Positions 50,702 to 60,413 of a stretch of DNA of 64,000 nt are shown piece after piece. The stretch lies in assembly GCF_029382225.1 (NCBI RefSeq), contig NZ_JARLTC010000007.1, positions 186,001 to 250,000 on the forward strand. Reading direction: 5' to 3'. How positions within the stretch are numbered: the first letter of the stretch is position 1; the number at the start of each line of letters is the position of its first letter. The DNA is from Spongiactinospora sp. TRM90649 (GTDB taxonomy: Bacteria > Actinomycetota > Actinomycetes > Streptosporangiales > Streptosporangiaceae). Position numbers and translations under genes: made by a program. The notes under the pieces are model-generated. The model did not search any database and was not told where the DNA came from. It was given only the letters and a program-made list of their open reading frames with translations.

Positions 50702-52906
50702 GTGGCACGACACGATCGTGAGGATCCCCACTCGCTCGAAGAACAGCTCGCCTGGCTCGACGCGATCAAGGAGAACGAGGAGGCGCCCGCAGGCGTCGTG
50801 GCCACGGCCGTGGACGACACCACCGCCTCCCCCTACCCGAAGGACCCCTGGCTGGAAGCGGCCCGCGAGACGGACCCGGGGGCGCTGTCGCGCGCGGCCG
50901 CCGCCGAGGCGCCGCCCGCCGCCCCGTCCGTTCCTGAGGCTCCTAAGGCTCCTGCGGTCGCGGCCGCACCGGCTGCCGGTTCCGCTTCCGGTTCCGTTTC
51001 GGTTGACGACACCGCCGAGGAGTGGAAGCGCGCCGCCGAGGTGACGGGGCACTTCACGCTGCCGCCGGCCGTCACGGGCGGGCGCTCCGAGGGTGGCGAG
51101 ACCGCGCGGAACGAGGGCGACGAAGGGTTCCTCGCGCCGCTGCGTCCCGCCCCGCAGGAGGAGAGCGGCCCGCAGGCCGGCTCTTCTCAGGAGCCGGGCG
51201 AGACTGGTGAGACGTCTGCCGCCAGTGCGACGGGCGACCACGAATTCGGGGCCACGCTGCCGCGCCGTCCCGGCGAACGCGGCCTGTTCGAGCCCCCGGA
51301 GCGCGGCGCGGGCTCGTCGGGCTCGTCGGGCTCGTCCGGCGAGCAGCAAGAGCCCGCCGCGCCGTCCTCGCCGCCCCCTGCCGCCGCTGCTGAGGAGACG
51401 GCCCGGCCGGGCACCGCGGAGTCGACCTCCCCGTCGCTGCCCTCCGTCTTCGGCAACCAGACCTCGCCGCCGGGAGCCCTGCGCTTCCCGCTGTCCGAGG
51501 AGGCCCAGGAGCCGCAGGCCGCCCCCGGGGCGGGCGAGTGGAACTCCTGGAGTCCTTCCAGCTCCTCCGGCTCGTCCAACACGTCCAGCCCGTCGCTGAC
51601 GCCCGAGTGGTCCGCGTCCGAGCCCACGGCCCATGAGTGGTCCTCGACGCCGTCGCCGTCCGGTGGCTTCACCACGCCCGCCGAGGGGTTCTCGGTTCCG
51701 CCGGGCGGCTTCTCGACCCCGTCGGGTGGGTTCGCCGCTCAGTCCGGGTCCACGGGCGAGACCGCCGTACCCGAGGCGACCTCTCCGGACACCGGCGACG
51801 CGTCCGATCCGGCGGTGCGCCAGCCGTACCAGGCGCGCCGCAGGCACGGCAAATCGTCCGGCGAGACCGCGTCCGCGTCCCAGACCGGGCCGTCGTTCGC
51901 CGCGCCCACGCGTCCCGCCAGGAGATCCTCGTCGTCTGGGCTGGCCGACCTGTCCGGCCGTCCGACCGCCGACAGCCTCGACCCCGACTCGCTGCTGCGC
52001 GGCCGCCGCAACGGCCCCTCCGGGGGCTGGCGCAAGCTGATCTACCGGGCCTCCGCCGGGTGGATCAAGCCCGGTGAGCCCGCCGAGGTCCGCCGTCGCC
52101 GGGAGCTGATCACCCGCGCCCGCACCCCCGTGGCCAGCGGCCACCACCGCGTGGCCGTGCTCAGCCTGAAGGGCGGTGTGGGCAAGACCACAACGACGGT
52201 GGGCCTGGGCGCGACGCTCGCGCAGATCCGGGGCGACCGGGTGATCGCGGTCGACGCCAACCCCGACCGGGGCACCCTGTCGGACAAGGTGGAGCTGGAG
52301 ACCGCCGCGACCGTGCGCGACCTGCTCAACGAACGCGGGCAGATCAAGCGATACGTAGACATCAGGGCGTTCACCTCGCAGGCCCCCTCACGCCTGGAGA
52401 TCCTGGCCTCCGACCGCGACCCCTCGGTGTCCGAGGCATTCAGCGCGGGCGACTACCAGGCGGTGGCGCAGGTCCTGGAGAACTTCTACTCCATCTGCAT
52501 CACCGACTGCGGCACCGGCCTGCTGCACTCGGCCATGGCCGGCGTGCTGGGCCTGGCCGACCAGCTCGTGCTGGTCAGCTCCCCGTCGGTGGACGGCGCG
52601 CGGGCCGCGTCCGCCACGCTCGACTGGCTGGAGGCCCACCACTACGAGGACCTGGTGCGCAACGCCAACGTGGTGCTGTGCAGCGTGCGCCCGCGCTCGA
52701 AGTCGACGGTCGACCTGGACAAACTGGAGGCGCACTTCGCGGCGCGCTGCCGGTCGGTCGTGCGCGTGCCGTACGACCCGCACCTGGAGGAAGGCGCCGA
52801 GATCGACCTGGAACGCCTGCAGGAGGGCACCCGCGACGCCTACCTGCGCCTGGCCGCCTCGGTCGGCGACGGATTCGCCCCGGTGCCCGCGGAGGCCGCC
52901 TACTGA
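50702..52906 (+). CDS. MinD/ParA-like ATPase with long disordered N terminus (SCO5717-like)
   Basis: This protein has 734 residues. The first ~460 are low complexity, rich in Ser, Pro, Ala and Glu. The C-terminal ~260 form a deviant-Walker P-loop ATPase (S-L-K-G-G-V-G-K-T-T-T-T near residue 490; V-D-A-N-P-D-R-G; T-D-C-G-T-G). The design matches the actinobacterial SCO5717/EspI-like family linked to ESX-type secretion and growth regulation. No ESX genes are in the window. The GTG at 50702 has AGGGGG upstream. It is followed directly by tRNA-Ser on the other strand. Confidence 0.82.
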   Translation: MARHDREDPHSLEEQLAWLDAIKENEEAPAGVVATAVDDTTASPYPKDPWLEAARETDPGALSRAAAAEAPPAAPSVPEAPKAPAVAAAPAAGSASGSVSVDDTAEEWKRAAEVTGHFTLPPAVTGGRSEGGETARNEGDEGFLAPLRPAPQEESGPQAGSSQEPGETGETSAASATGDHEFGATLPRRPGERGLFEPPERGAGSSGSSGSSGEQQEPAAPSSPPPAAAAEETARPGTAESTSPSLPSVFGNQTSPPGALRFPLSEEAQEPQAAPGAGEWNSWSPSSSSGSSNTSSPSLTPEWSASEPTAHEWSSTPSPSGGFTTPAEGFSVPPGGFSTPSGGFAAQSGSTGETAVPEATSPDTGDASDPAVRQPYQARRRHGKSSGETASASQTGPSFAAPTRPARRSSSSGLADLSGRPTADSLDPDSLLRGRRNGPSGGWRKLIYRASAGWIKPGEPAEVRRRRELITRARTPVASGHHRVAVLSLKGGVGKTTTTVGLGATLAQIRGDRVIAVDANPDRGTLSDKVELETAATVRDLLNERGQIKRYVDIRAFTSQAPSRLEILASDRDPSVSEAFSAGDYQAVAQVLENFYSICITDCGTGLLHSAMAGVLGLADQLVLVSSPSVDGARAASATLDWLEAHHYEDLVRNANVVLCSVRPRSKSTVDLDKLEAHFAARCRSVVRVPYDPHLEEGAEIDLERLQEGTRDAYLRLAASVGDGFAPVPAEAAY

Positions 52907-52934
52907 TCGCGGCCGAGTCGTCGGGATCGTTGAG

Positions 52935-53021
52935 CGGAGGGTGTGGGATTCGAACCCACGAGACCATCGCTGGCCTGGCCGCTTTCAAGGCGGCTGCACT
53001 AGTCCACTATGCGAACCCTCC
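52935..53021 (-). tRNA. tRNA-Ser (anticodon TGA)
   Basis: The 87-base class II tRNA, read leftward, has acceptor arms GGAGGGT and ACCCTCC with discriminator G. The anticodon stem GCCGC/GCGGC holds loop CTTGAAA (anticodon TGA). A long variable arm (GGCCAGCGATGGTC) and T-loop GGTTCGAATCC follow. CCA is not encoded. It reads UCA. Confidence 0.95.
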
Positions 53022-53108
53022 CGTGCAGGTCCACGATAGCGGTGCCCGGCCCGTGCTCGCCGACCTTTATGCGGCCTATCGCCGCGCACGGCCGTCAGGG
53101 GCGTCGTC

Positions 53109-53981
53109 TCAGAGCCGGGAGAGCAGCCAGCCCGGCCCGGCGACGGAGGCGCCCAGCTCGGAGACCCGCCGACGCAGCTCGCGGTCGGCGGTCACCACCA
53201 GGACGCGTTCCCACGCCACGATGTCGTGGACCGTCTGAACGATCGCGTCGTCTCCGCTGCCCGGCGCCCGGACCACGGTGATCCCGCCCGGCGAGCCCGC
53301 CGCGCGGGCCGCGCCCTCCACGACGGCGATCACCCTGGGAAAGGACAACGTCAGGTCGGGGAACTCCTCGGGCAGGGCCCCCACCCCGGCGTCCATCATG
53401 CCCTTGACCTCGGCGAGCAGCTTCTCAGCCGCCCCGGCCCGATCCCGCCACCAGCCGTGCTCCGCCCGCGCACCGACGATGTTGGCCATGTCGAGCACCA
53501 GCACCACCGGGGCGAGCGCGGGCCGCAGCGCGGGCCACGCCTCCGCGAACCCCGGATGAAGCCGCCGCTCCTGCACGTCCCCCGCGGGCACCCACCGCAA
53601 CTCGGCGCTCTCCCCGCTGGTGGGCGCGGCCGGGAGCAACCCCACCGCCTCCGCGATGACCGTGTCGAAGGTCCACCCGCCGTGGTCGTCTCGGTAGACC
53701 GCCTGCACCCGCAGGCCGTCACCGTCTAGCCCGGCCTCCTCACGCGCCTCCCGCATCGCCGTGGACGCGGAGTCCTCATGACTGTCACGAGCGCCCCCGG
53801 GCACCCCCCAGGTGCCCCCGAAGTGGCTCCACCAGGACCGTTTCTGCATCAGCACGTGCGCCGTCCCGGCCATGTCGTGATGGACGGCGAGCAGCCCGGC
53901 CGCCCCGTGAACACCCCAGTGCCGATGCCCACGCCCGCACAGGGCCCACCCGTCTCCGTCCTTGGCCGCCATGGCCACCAT
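53109..53981 (-). CDS. NUDIX hydrolase fused to a NYN/PIN-like domain
   Basis: This is a 290-residue protein. Residues ~25-160 are a NUDIX fold with a perfect box (G-G-A-R-D-S-H-E ... R-E-A-R-E-E-A-G-L). Residues ~165-290 begin L-V-L-D-M-A-N-I-V-G and include G-S-G-D-D-A-I-V and L-V-V-T-A-D-R-E-L-R-R-R-V. Those acidic motifs at strand ends are the active-site pattern of NYN/PIN-like nucleases. The fusion would join removal of a nucleotide or RNA 5' cap-like group with RNA cleavage; this is inference. The start may be ATG 53981 or 53972. Confidence 0.82.
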   Translation of the reverse strand: MVAMAAKDGDGWALCGRGHRHWGVHGAAGLLAVHHDMAGTAHVLMQKRSWWSHFGGTWGVPGGARDSHEDSASTAMREAREEAGLDGDGLRVQAVYRDDHGGWTFDTVIAEAVGLLPAAPTSGESAELRWVPAGDVQERRLHPGFAEAWPALRPALAPVVLVLDMANIVGARAEHGWWRDRAGAAEKLLAEVKGMMDAGVGALPEEFPDLTLSFPRVIAVVEGAARAAGSPGGITVVRAPGSGDDAIVQTVHDIVAWERVLVVTADRELRRRVSELGASVAGPGWLLSRL

Positions 53982-54891
53982 CTTGCCGTAGTTATCAGTT
54001 CGTTACGTCCACGGGGATCGGAGGTCCGGCTCTTCGTCAGGCTTGTTTATCGAATCTCCGGTGAACATCGGCCTACTGACTGGTGACCTGACAGAGCTGC
54101 TCGAAGAAGTGTGCGTAAGTGTTCAGGTATTGAAACACGTTGCAATTTCTGCCACGCCTATCACCGAAAGCCGCGCGCACCCCAACAACAAGGAGATCCC
54201 CCACCACTGAGGCCTCCTCACCCCCGACCCGACCCCCACTTCCCCCTCCAAATCCCCACCCCCGAACCCGCCGTAGCCCTTCTAGGCCTCCCACCGCCAC
54301 CGGTTCGTCCTTCGGCCGGTGTCTTCGCTGCGCCCTTGCGCCCCGCCCTGCCGGCCGCACCCCACGGGACGCCCTCGCCACCTGCGCCTTGATGTGCCTC
54401 CCGCCCTGCCGCTACAAGCCCGCACACAGCCCGTATCCGCGCCCCTTCCCTCGGATGGGCGCCCCTTTCTGCGGCATCCGACTTCGGGCCGTTGCGCCTG
54501 CCGTCCGCTGCGTGGTGCGCTCCACCGTCGGGGATCTGCGGAAAGTAGGACCGTGTCCCCGGCTGTAGCACGCACTGTGAAGAAGGCCGCAACCTTCGCC
54601 CTGCCGACAGGCCGTTTGTGCCGGGGCTCACGCGCCGCTCGCGTCAGGGGTACACGCGGACACTGACGGCAGATCCGGTCGGCCACGCCCACAGCACGTA
54701 TGCCGACCGCGAAGACGCCCGCGTAGGCCGTCAGCGCCCCGGCAAGGGCCGACCCAGACGAAGGCGTCCAGTGGAACGCCGACCCGATCATCGCCCCGGG
54801 CGGACCCGCGCCGTCCCCAGAGAAGATCCCCCGACGTCCGGACCATCCCTGTCAGACGCGACCACCGACACCCACCGACCTCCGCGCCCGA
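53982..54891. other. Long intergenic region without a supported gene
   Basis: About 900 bases. Bases ~53990-54190 are distinctly AT-richer and would suit promoters; the rest is C-rich on the plus strand with proline-coding-like runs and no credible gene. A 49-codon frame from GTG 54061 has poor codon use and no ribosome site. I see no repeat or structured RNA. Confidence 0.5.
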
Positions 54892-55704
54892 TCAGACGGG
54901 GGTCTTCTTCCACCAGTCCACCAACGCGCGCTGGTCGTCGCCGTCCACGACGATCACGAAGGGAACCTGGTTCGCGTCCACGAACGCGTCGTTCTCGAAA
55001 GACCAGACCAGGCGATAAGCGGACCCCGTGTCGCGGCACACGATGCGCCCTATGCGGATGCCCTCTGAATTCGTCCAGTCCCCCGTGTAATCGAACTTAT
55101 CCTCGATCGGACATGCTTCCCCCGAGCCCGGCTGCAGCGTGCCGGCCTCTCTCCGGATGAAAGCGTCCAAGCTTTCCCGGTCGGCGAACATAATGGCGAG
55201 CGCGCTCTCGGCAGGACTGCCGGGAAGCGCCGCGCAGCGGAGGACCGATCGGGTGGCGAATGTGCTCTCGGGCAATCTCTCCGGACGGCAGTTGTCCAGC
55301 CAGGTGACCGTTTGCCGGCCGGGCCCGAACCCGGTGATGCGCTTTGAGAGCAATTGGTCGTCACCGGTCAGTGTCATCGAGGGCGATGGTGTGTGCGGGG
55401 GCGGAGGTTCCGGGCTGGCGTTGGTCGCGATTCCGCCGCCTGTCATTCCCCCGTTGGCCATGAGCGTGGCCGAGAAGACCAGCAGCAGGATGGCCGCGCC
55501 CGCCAGCAGCGGCATTCCCCAACCCGCCCAACTGCTTCTTCGGCGTTGCGGCTCCTCTTCGGGGGACTCTTCCTCAACCCGGGGATGACGCGTGGCGACG
55601 CCGCCCGCGAGGGCTCCGGCCAGCCCTTTTCGATTCTCCGCGTCCGCTGGGACCGCTGCCAGCGCGCGGACGAGACGCCCAGTTCTGCTATCCGTTCTCA
55701 GCAC
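54892..55704 (-). CDS. Hypothetical single-pass membrane protein
   Basis: This 270-residue protein has a cytoplasmic N terminus (~60 residues), a transmembrane helix (G-M-P-L-L-A-G-A-A-I-L-L-L-V-F-S-A-T-L-M, ~62-81), a Pro/Thr-rich linker and an extracellular domain of ~165 residues with four cysteines (C-R-P-E-R, L-R-C-A-A, E-A-C-P, I-V-C-R-D) that may form two disulfides. The family is not recognised. GTG 55704 starts it, 12 bases after the upstream membrane gene, so they are an operon. Third-position GC is lower than in core genes. Confidence 0.65.
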   Translation of the reverse strand: MLRTDSRTGRLVRALAAVPADAENRKGLAGALAGGVATRHPRVEEESPEEEPQRRRSSWAGWGMPLLAGAAILLLVFSATLMANGGMTGGGIATNASPEPPPPHTPSPSMTLTGDDQLLSKRITGFGPGRQTVTWLDNCRPERLPESTFATRSVLRCAALPGSPAESALAIMFADRESLDAFIRREAGTLQPGSGEACPIEDKFDYTGDWTNSEGIRIGRIVCRDTGSAYRLVWSFENDAFVDANQVPFVIVVDGDDQRALVDWWKKTPV

Positions 55705-55716
55705 TGCGTCCCCGCC

Positions 55717-56091
55717 CTACTTCTGAAGCTCCGTAGAACCGATGGCGTCCACTTTGATCAGCTGGCCGCCGTCCGCGGCGGAATCCGACGGGTCGGCGAG
55801 CGGAATGAGCTGGAACAGGCGTGCGACGATTAGCGGTGCGGCTGCGCCGCAGACGAATAGCCCGAACTCGGTGGCGATCTGCTGGGATACGCCGAGCGGT
55901 GTGGCCAGCCCGCCCCCCGCGAACAACCGTAAACAGACGGCGAAGAGCACGGTGCCGCGGTCCTGCTTTGCCGCCCAGGGCCAACGCCAGGTCCGGCGAC
56001 GCCCAGTCGGACGCATCAGTGCGGATAACGTCAGCGCCTCGGCGACCGCGCTGCCCAGAAATCCCCACAGAGCGGCGTCCAAGACTGTCAT
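55717..56091 (-). CDS. Small multi-pass membrane protein
   Basis: A 124-residue protein with about three hydrophobic segments (A-L-W-G-F-L-G-S-A-V-A-E-A-L, T-V-L-F-A-V-C-L-R-L-F-A-G-G-G-L, F-G-L-F-V-C-G-A-A-A-P-L-I-V-A). The ATG at 56091 begins the hydrophobic part; no good ribosome site is visible. The family is unknown. It is the first gene of a two-gene operon. Confidence 0.55.
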   Translation of the reverse strand: MTVLDAALWGFLGSAVAEALTLSALMRPTGRRRTWRWPWAAKQDRGTVLFAVCLRLFAGGGLATPLGVSQQIATEFGLFVCGAAAPLIVARLFQLIPLADPSDSAADGGQLIKVDAIGSTELQK

Positions 56092-56340
56092 GTTTGTGAC
56101 AATACCCTGCCGAGTAAGCGTGAGTCGGCGCCCATGACAATTCTGCGCTTGGGCTCGGGCCCACACCCCGCGGCGAAGGCACGTCCGCGCACGTCGGCGG
56201 CGGATTGCCTCAGGAACACCTCCTGGACGCTTCGGTACTCTATTGCCGCAGGCATGCGAGCATGCGACCATTCATCGTGCGCATATGACGAGCCAATGCC
56301 TTCTCCCGGACGAGCGGTGGCGGGAACATGACTTCGGCGA

Positions 56341-57771
56341 TCAGCCGACCGGCAGGCCGAGGTTCCAGCCGTCGATGATGGCCTTCGGGCCGATGACGAT
56401 GCTGTCGGTGTTGACGTCATAGCGGACGTACGTGTTGCCGGAGAACAGCCACAGGTGCTCGTCGGGGCCGGTGAAGCGGACGGCGGCGTCGATGCCCTGG
56501 GCGAAGCCCGTGTTTCGCAGACCGGTCCAGCCGTCCTCGATGGCACGCGGTTTGACCACGATCTGCGCCGAGCCGATGCTGTAACGGAGGTATTGGTCGT
56601 CTTTGAAGAACCAGGCCTGGTCGGGATTTCCCGGTACGGGAACCGCAACGTCGATGTGATCGAAGCCGGCGGACTTGAACCCGGGCCATCCGGCGCTGAC
56701 GCCATGGTCGAAGCCGGTGTCCCCGAGGCCGGGCAGCACGTTCGGGATGAGACCGGGGCCGGTTATCGTATCGTCGTCGAGGTTGTATCGAACGACTTCG
56801 GGGCCACGGAAGAGATAGACGGTGTTGGCGCCGCTGGGGTCCTTGGTGGCGGGTCGATATAGTCCATGAATGTGGTGCCCCGCAGCCCGGGCCAGCCGTC
56901 GTATATCTCCTTCGGGCCCACCAGAACGCGATCGTCGGAGACGCTGAACCGCACGTACTTCGAACCACGAAACAGCCAGACGACGCCCTTGACGTTGGGA
57001 ATGGCGGTGGCGGTGCTCACTCCGGCGGCGAAATCGGTGCCGGCGAGTCCCGGCCACGAGTACGCGATCGGCCATGGGCCTTTGAGGATGGTGTCGCCCG
57101 ACAGGTCGTACGTCGTGATCTCGTTGGCCTGGAAGAAATTCGCCGTGTGGTCGTCGTCGTTCCGGTTGAGCGCCGCGTCGATCACCGGGTAGCGGATGTC
57201 CCCGCCGTCGTCCGCGGCCAGGAAGGCGGCTGCGCTCTGCCCGCTCCGGCCGCTGGTGCCGGGAGTGCTCTTCAGATAGATGACGGCGAGGGCCGCCGCG
57301 AACTCGACGCGCTGCGAAAGGTCGCCGAACCGACCGACAGCGTGGGAATGGCCGGGTGTTGTCCGCGGGAAGCGGATTGTCGCCGCGTTGCCGCAGGTGG
57401 AGGCTGATCGCATGCCAGTTGTGCCGGTCGGCGTCGCCGCCCAGGTAGTAGAAACGGAGGGCGTTTCCCTGGGCGTCCAGATGGGCGAAGCCGATGCTGT
57501 AGAGGTTGTCGCGCCGGACGTAGAGGTGAACGGATTCCCCGCGGCCCACCGTCAGTCGGACGCTGAAATGACCCTCCCTCTGGGCCGGATTCGCCGCATC
57601 GTCCACGCGATAGACCCTGCGGCTTTCGACATCGTATGTGTAGGTCGCGTAATTGAGCTCACCGTTCCTCGTCAATGCGGTACGGATGGCTCTGATAAAT
57701 TTGAGATGGTCTCCTTCGTTGCCTTCTTGTCGCGTCAGGTCGAGTTCGGTGATGGGCGTGAGCAGGGGCAT
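56341..57771 (-). pseudogene. Ribosome-inactivating-protein-like / hemopexin-repeat gene with two compensating frameshifts
   Basis: A 476-codon frame stays open, but its middle (about 57340 to 56850) makes no sense in that frame. There the next frame gives hemopexin-type repeats (W-P-G-L-A-G-T-D-F, W-L-F-R-G-S-K-Y-V-R-F, Y-D-G-W-P-G-L-R-G-T-T-F). Before 57345 the first frame resembles the RIP (rRNA N-glycosidase) fold: F-I-R-A-I-R-T-A-L, then V-H-L-Y-V-R-R-D-N-L-Y-S-I-G-F, comparable with the Shiga A-chain segment L-R-L-I-V-E-R-N-N-L-Y-V-T-G-F. After 56850 the first frame again gives hemopexin repeats to the end. One extra base and one missing base explain both switches. The RIP active-site Glu/Arg segment is not clearly seen. 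It may be a decayed toxin gene or contain two sequencing errors. Confidence 0.65.
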
Positions 57772-58015
57772 GCTGGATTACCCTCCGTGTGCGATACTGA
57801 ATCGGCGCAGCGGTATCCGTGGAAATCTTCTACCGGATCAGGCTAATGCCCGTGCTTATCGCTGAGAAACAGGACATGCACGGTGGGTATGGTTGGGAGT
57901 AGGAGATCCCCGTTTATGGCCCGGTGCCCATTGCTCACGCTATGACGTGTTGTGTGGATCTATATGAAGTTCGTGACGCGTGTTTTTCCTGGGCGAGTTC
58001 GGCGCTCCGGCGGGT

Positions 58016-59185
58016 TCACGAATGGTCGCGGAAGGGGCCGCGCACCTCGTAGGTGATGCCGCCGATACCGGTAGAGGAGCCCGAGGTCCCGCGCTGGGAG
58101 GAGAAGTAGAGGCGCTTGCCGTCAGGCGAGAACGCCGGGCCGGTGATCTCGGACGACGACTGACCAAGGACGCGCAGGAACGGGGCGACCACGCCGCTCT
58201 GCGTGATCAGGTTGATCTCCATGTCGCCGCCGTCCTCGGCCACGTACAGGTCGCGGCTGCCGGGCGCGCCGGTGATGTTGTCCACACCGGTGAGCGGGGG
58301 AACCCCGTCGGTGACCAGCGAATCGTCGTAGGCCAGGCCGATGACGTTGTCGACCGCGTCGAATGACCACACTCGGTTGTCGCCCTTGGTGGTGAAATAG
58401 CAGACGCCGTTGTCATACCAGCAGCCCTCGCCGCCGTTGAAGTGCAGGGCCGCCCCGACCTGCCGTCGGGTGGGCACCGGGAAACCGTCGCGGTCGGGAA
58501 TGTCCTGCCAGCTCACCGGCCCACTGGTCTGCCCGGCCGTCCCGCACAGCACCTGCACCCGGCCGGTGCGCAGGTCACCCCAAGTGTCGGGGACGAACCG
58601 GTAGAAGCAGCCGTCCGACTCGTCCTCCGTCAGGTAGACCACCCGGCGCTGCGGATCGCACGCGGCGGCCTCGTGAGTGAAGCGCCCCATCCTGGTGCGC
58701 TCCTCCCCGGCCCGCCCACCACCCGGCCACGTCTCGAAGACCCGCCCCAACGGGACCTCCTCGCACGAAAGCCACGTACCCCAGGGAGTGGCCCCGCCCG
58801 CGCAGTTGACGTTGGTGTTGGCCAGGATCCGGTACGCGGACAGGATCGTCCCGTCGGCGGCGAACCGGATCGCCGACGCGCCCCCGATGAGCGGTACCTC
58901 GGAGTTCGACACATAGATCCACCCGGCGCCGTTGGGGAAGCAGGCCCCGCCGTCCGGAGCCGGATGCCAGACGTATCCGGCCACACTGCGCCCCGACCGC
59001 GCGATCACCCGGCTACTGAACCCGGCCGGCAACTGAATGCCGTTCGCGTCCGCCCCCACCAGCTCGCCGTACGGACTCGCCCCCGGCTGCGCCGTGGCAC
59101 CGAACGCCTCCCCCCACAAAGCCCCGGAGAACGCCACCCCACCCGCACCGATGACAGCCGTCCGCAACACAGTCCGCCGATCCAT
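58016..59185 (-). CDS. PhoX/DUF839-family secreted protein
   Basis: The 389-residue protein starts M-D-R-R-T-V-L-R-T-A with a hydrophobic stretch and A-F-G-A, a Tat-like signal peptide (twin Arg at 3-4). The mature part is a beta-propeller of the PhoX/DUF839 family (P-A-G-F-S-S-R-V-I-A-R-S-G, L-S-C-E-E-V, V-Y-L-T-E-D, Y-V-A-E-D-G-G). Members are calcium/iron-dependent phosphatases or unknown. The E-E and E-D acidic motifs fit metal ligands. ATG 59185 has GGAGG upstream. Confidence 0.85.
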   Translation of the reverse strand: MDRRTVLRTAVIGAGGVAFSGALWGEAFGATAQPGASPYGELVGADANGIQLPAGFSSRVIARSGRSVAGYVWHPAPDGGACFPNGAGWIYVSNSEVPLIGGASAIRFAADGTILSAYRILANTNVNCAGGATPWGTWLSCEEVPLGRVFETWPGGGRAGEERTRMGRFTHEAAACDPQRRVVYLTEDESDGCFYRFVPDTWGDLRTGRVQVLCGTAGQTSGPVSWQDIPDRDGFPVPTRRQVGAALHFNGGEGCWYDNGVCYFTTKGDNRVWSFDAVDNVIGLAYDDSLVTDGVPPLTGVDNITGAPGSRDLYVAEDGGDMEINLITQSGVVAPFLRVLGQSSSEITGPAFSPDGKRLYFSSQRGTSGSSTGIGGITYEVRGPFRDHS

Positions 59186-59620
59186 CCCGACCTCCGACCC
59201 GTCGACCTACGCCGTCCGCCAGGACGGTAGGCCGCCCAAACGACCACCCCCACCCCACCGCGTGAACCCCCGATGACAGAGCGGCACCCACCAGGAAGCG
59301 ACCGCAGCCGACGATCAGTGAGCGATCGGAAGCTCCCGAGCGCGCTCCCGCGCGGTGGCGCGTAGACCACGGCTCTTCGGCCGGTCGCGGCCAGCGCCAC
59401 CCACGCGGCCAACCACCGCAACGAACGGCCTGTGGAACCCTGAGGGGCACAGAGGTCGTAGCCAATGACACAGATGGTCGCGAATGGTCCTCCGTGCCAA
59501 GACTGTTGAGCGTTCCCATTCTTCACGCCTCGGAGTGAGAATCCGCCGCGCGGCAGCACCGAGAAGTGGTGAAGGACCGAACTGCAGCTCAGAGCGATGC
59601 CGCTGGAAGTGGGGCTGGGG
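59186..59620. other. Intergenic region
   Basis: About 435 bases between two leftward genes. A 61-codon leftward frame at 59315-59500 (ending R-E-R-A-R-E-L-P-I-A-H) has coding-like composition in part but no recognisable domain, so I do not call it. Otherwise nothing is visible. Confidence 0.4.
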
Positions 59621-60385
59621 TCAGCCGCCGCCCTTGGAGAAGTGCTGGTAGTCCTTGGTGCCGGACCAGTAGCCGCCCCATTGCCAGCCGAGGGCGGCGA
59701 AGGCGCGCACTACGCGGTCGCCGGGGTTGATGACGCCGGGGGCGTTGATGGGGCGGCGGGCGAATTTGCGGGCGTTGGTGTGGGCGACGGAGCCGTTGGC
59801 GGTGACGTAGGGGTTTTCGCGGGGGTTGATGTCGATGGCGCGGCCGTAGGCGTGTTGGGACCAGTTGGAGGAGCCGGTGGCGGGGCGGCAGTTGAAGGCG
59901 GAGGTGTTGTTGGCCTCGATGGAGTCGAAGTCGCTGCCCTTGAAGGCATCGACCGGTTCCATGCGTTTGATCGGGAAGCGCCAGTCGTAGAGGCGTTTGA
60001 AGACCTTTTCGATGTCGCCGGTGACGGATTTGTGGACGACGAGGCGGCCGGTGTGGGGCTTGTCGTCGAAGCCCCAGATGGTGAGGGTCACCATGCGGAG
60101 GTCTTGGAGGGGGACGGGGCATCCGGGGCGCCAGGAGTAGGGGACCTGGTCGCGAGAGATGCGGGAGACCTTCGAGGTGTAGGCCGGGGGGCCGGTGGGG
60201 GTGGGGGAGGGTACGGCTGTCGGCTGCTGGGTGGGGGGTGGTGACGTGGACGGCGGAGCCGGGGTGGGGGTGGTCGCGTTGCCGGCGTCGCCGCAGGCGG
60301 AGATGGTCGCGAGGCAGCCGGAGACGAGCAGGGCCGGAAGCGCGCGGCGGATTCCCGGCACGGACGTTTTCCCACGTGAGGCCAT
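59621..60385 (-). CDS. M15-family D-Ala-D-Ala carboxypeptidase-like lipoprotein
   Basis: This 254-residue protein has a lipoprotein signal peptide with lipobox A-T-I-S-A-C (Cys ~31), a Pro/Thr/Ser-rich wall linker (~35-70) and an M15 peptidase domain. Zinc-ligand motifs are S-x-H-A-Y-G-R-A-I-D-I-N and D-Y-Q-H-F near the C terminus. It trims peptidoglycan stem peptides outside the membrane. The very short gap to the upstream merR gene (28 bases) suggests possible read-through from that gene. Confidence 0.85.
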   Translation of the reverse strand: MASRGKTSVPGIRRALPALLVSGCLATISACGDAGNATTPTPAPPSTSPPPTQQPTAVPSPTPTGPPAYTSKVSRISRDQVPYSWRPGCPVPLQDLRMVTLTIWGFDDKPHTGRLVVHKSVTGDIEKVFKRLYDWRFPIKRMEPVDAFKGSDFDSIEANNTSAFNCRPATGSSNWSQHAYGRAIDINPRENPYVTANGSVAHTNARKFARRPINAPGVINPGDRVVRAFAALGWQWGGYWSGTKDYQHFSKGGG

Positions 60386-60413
60386 ACGTCAGCTTAAGCG
60401 ATCCGTCGGCGGA

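Noticed and set aside
54061..54210. 49-codon frame from GTG
   Set aside because: Low third-position GC unlike other genes, no ribosome-binding site and no recognisable domain.
54282..54791. Leftward frame in the long gap
   Set aside because: Arg-rich composition and weak codon bias; probably chance in C-rich DNA.
59315..59500. 61-codon leftward frame ending R-E-L-P-I-A-H
   Set aside because: Partly coding-like but no domain, no partner and no clear start signal.
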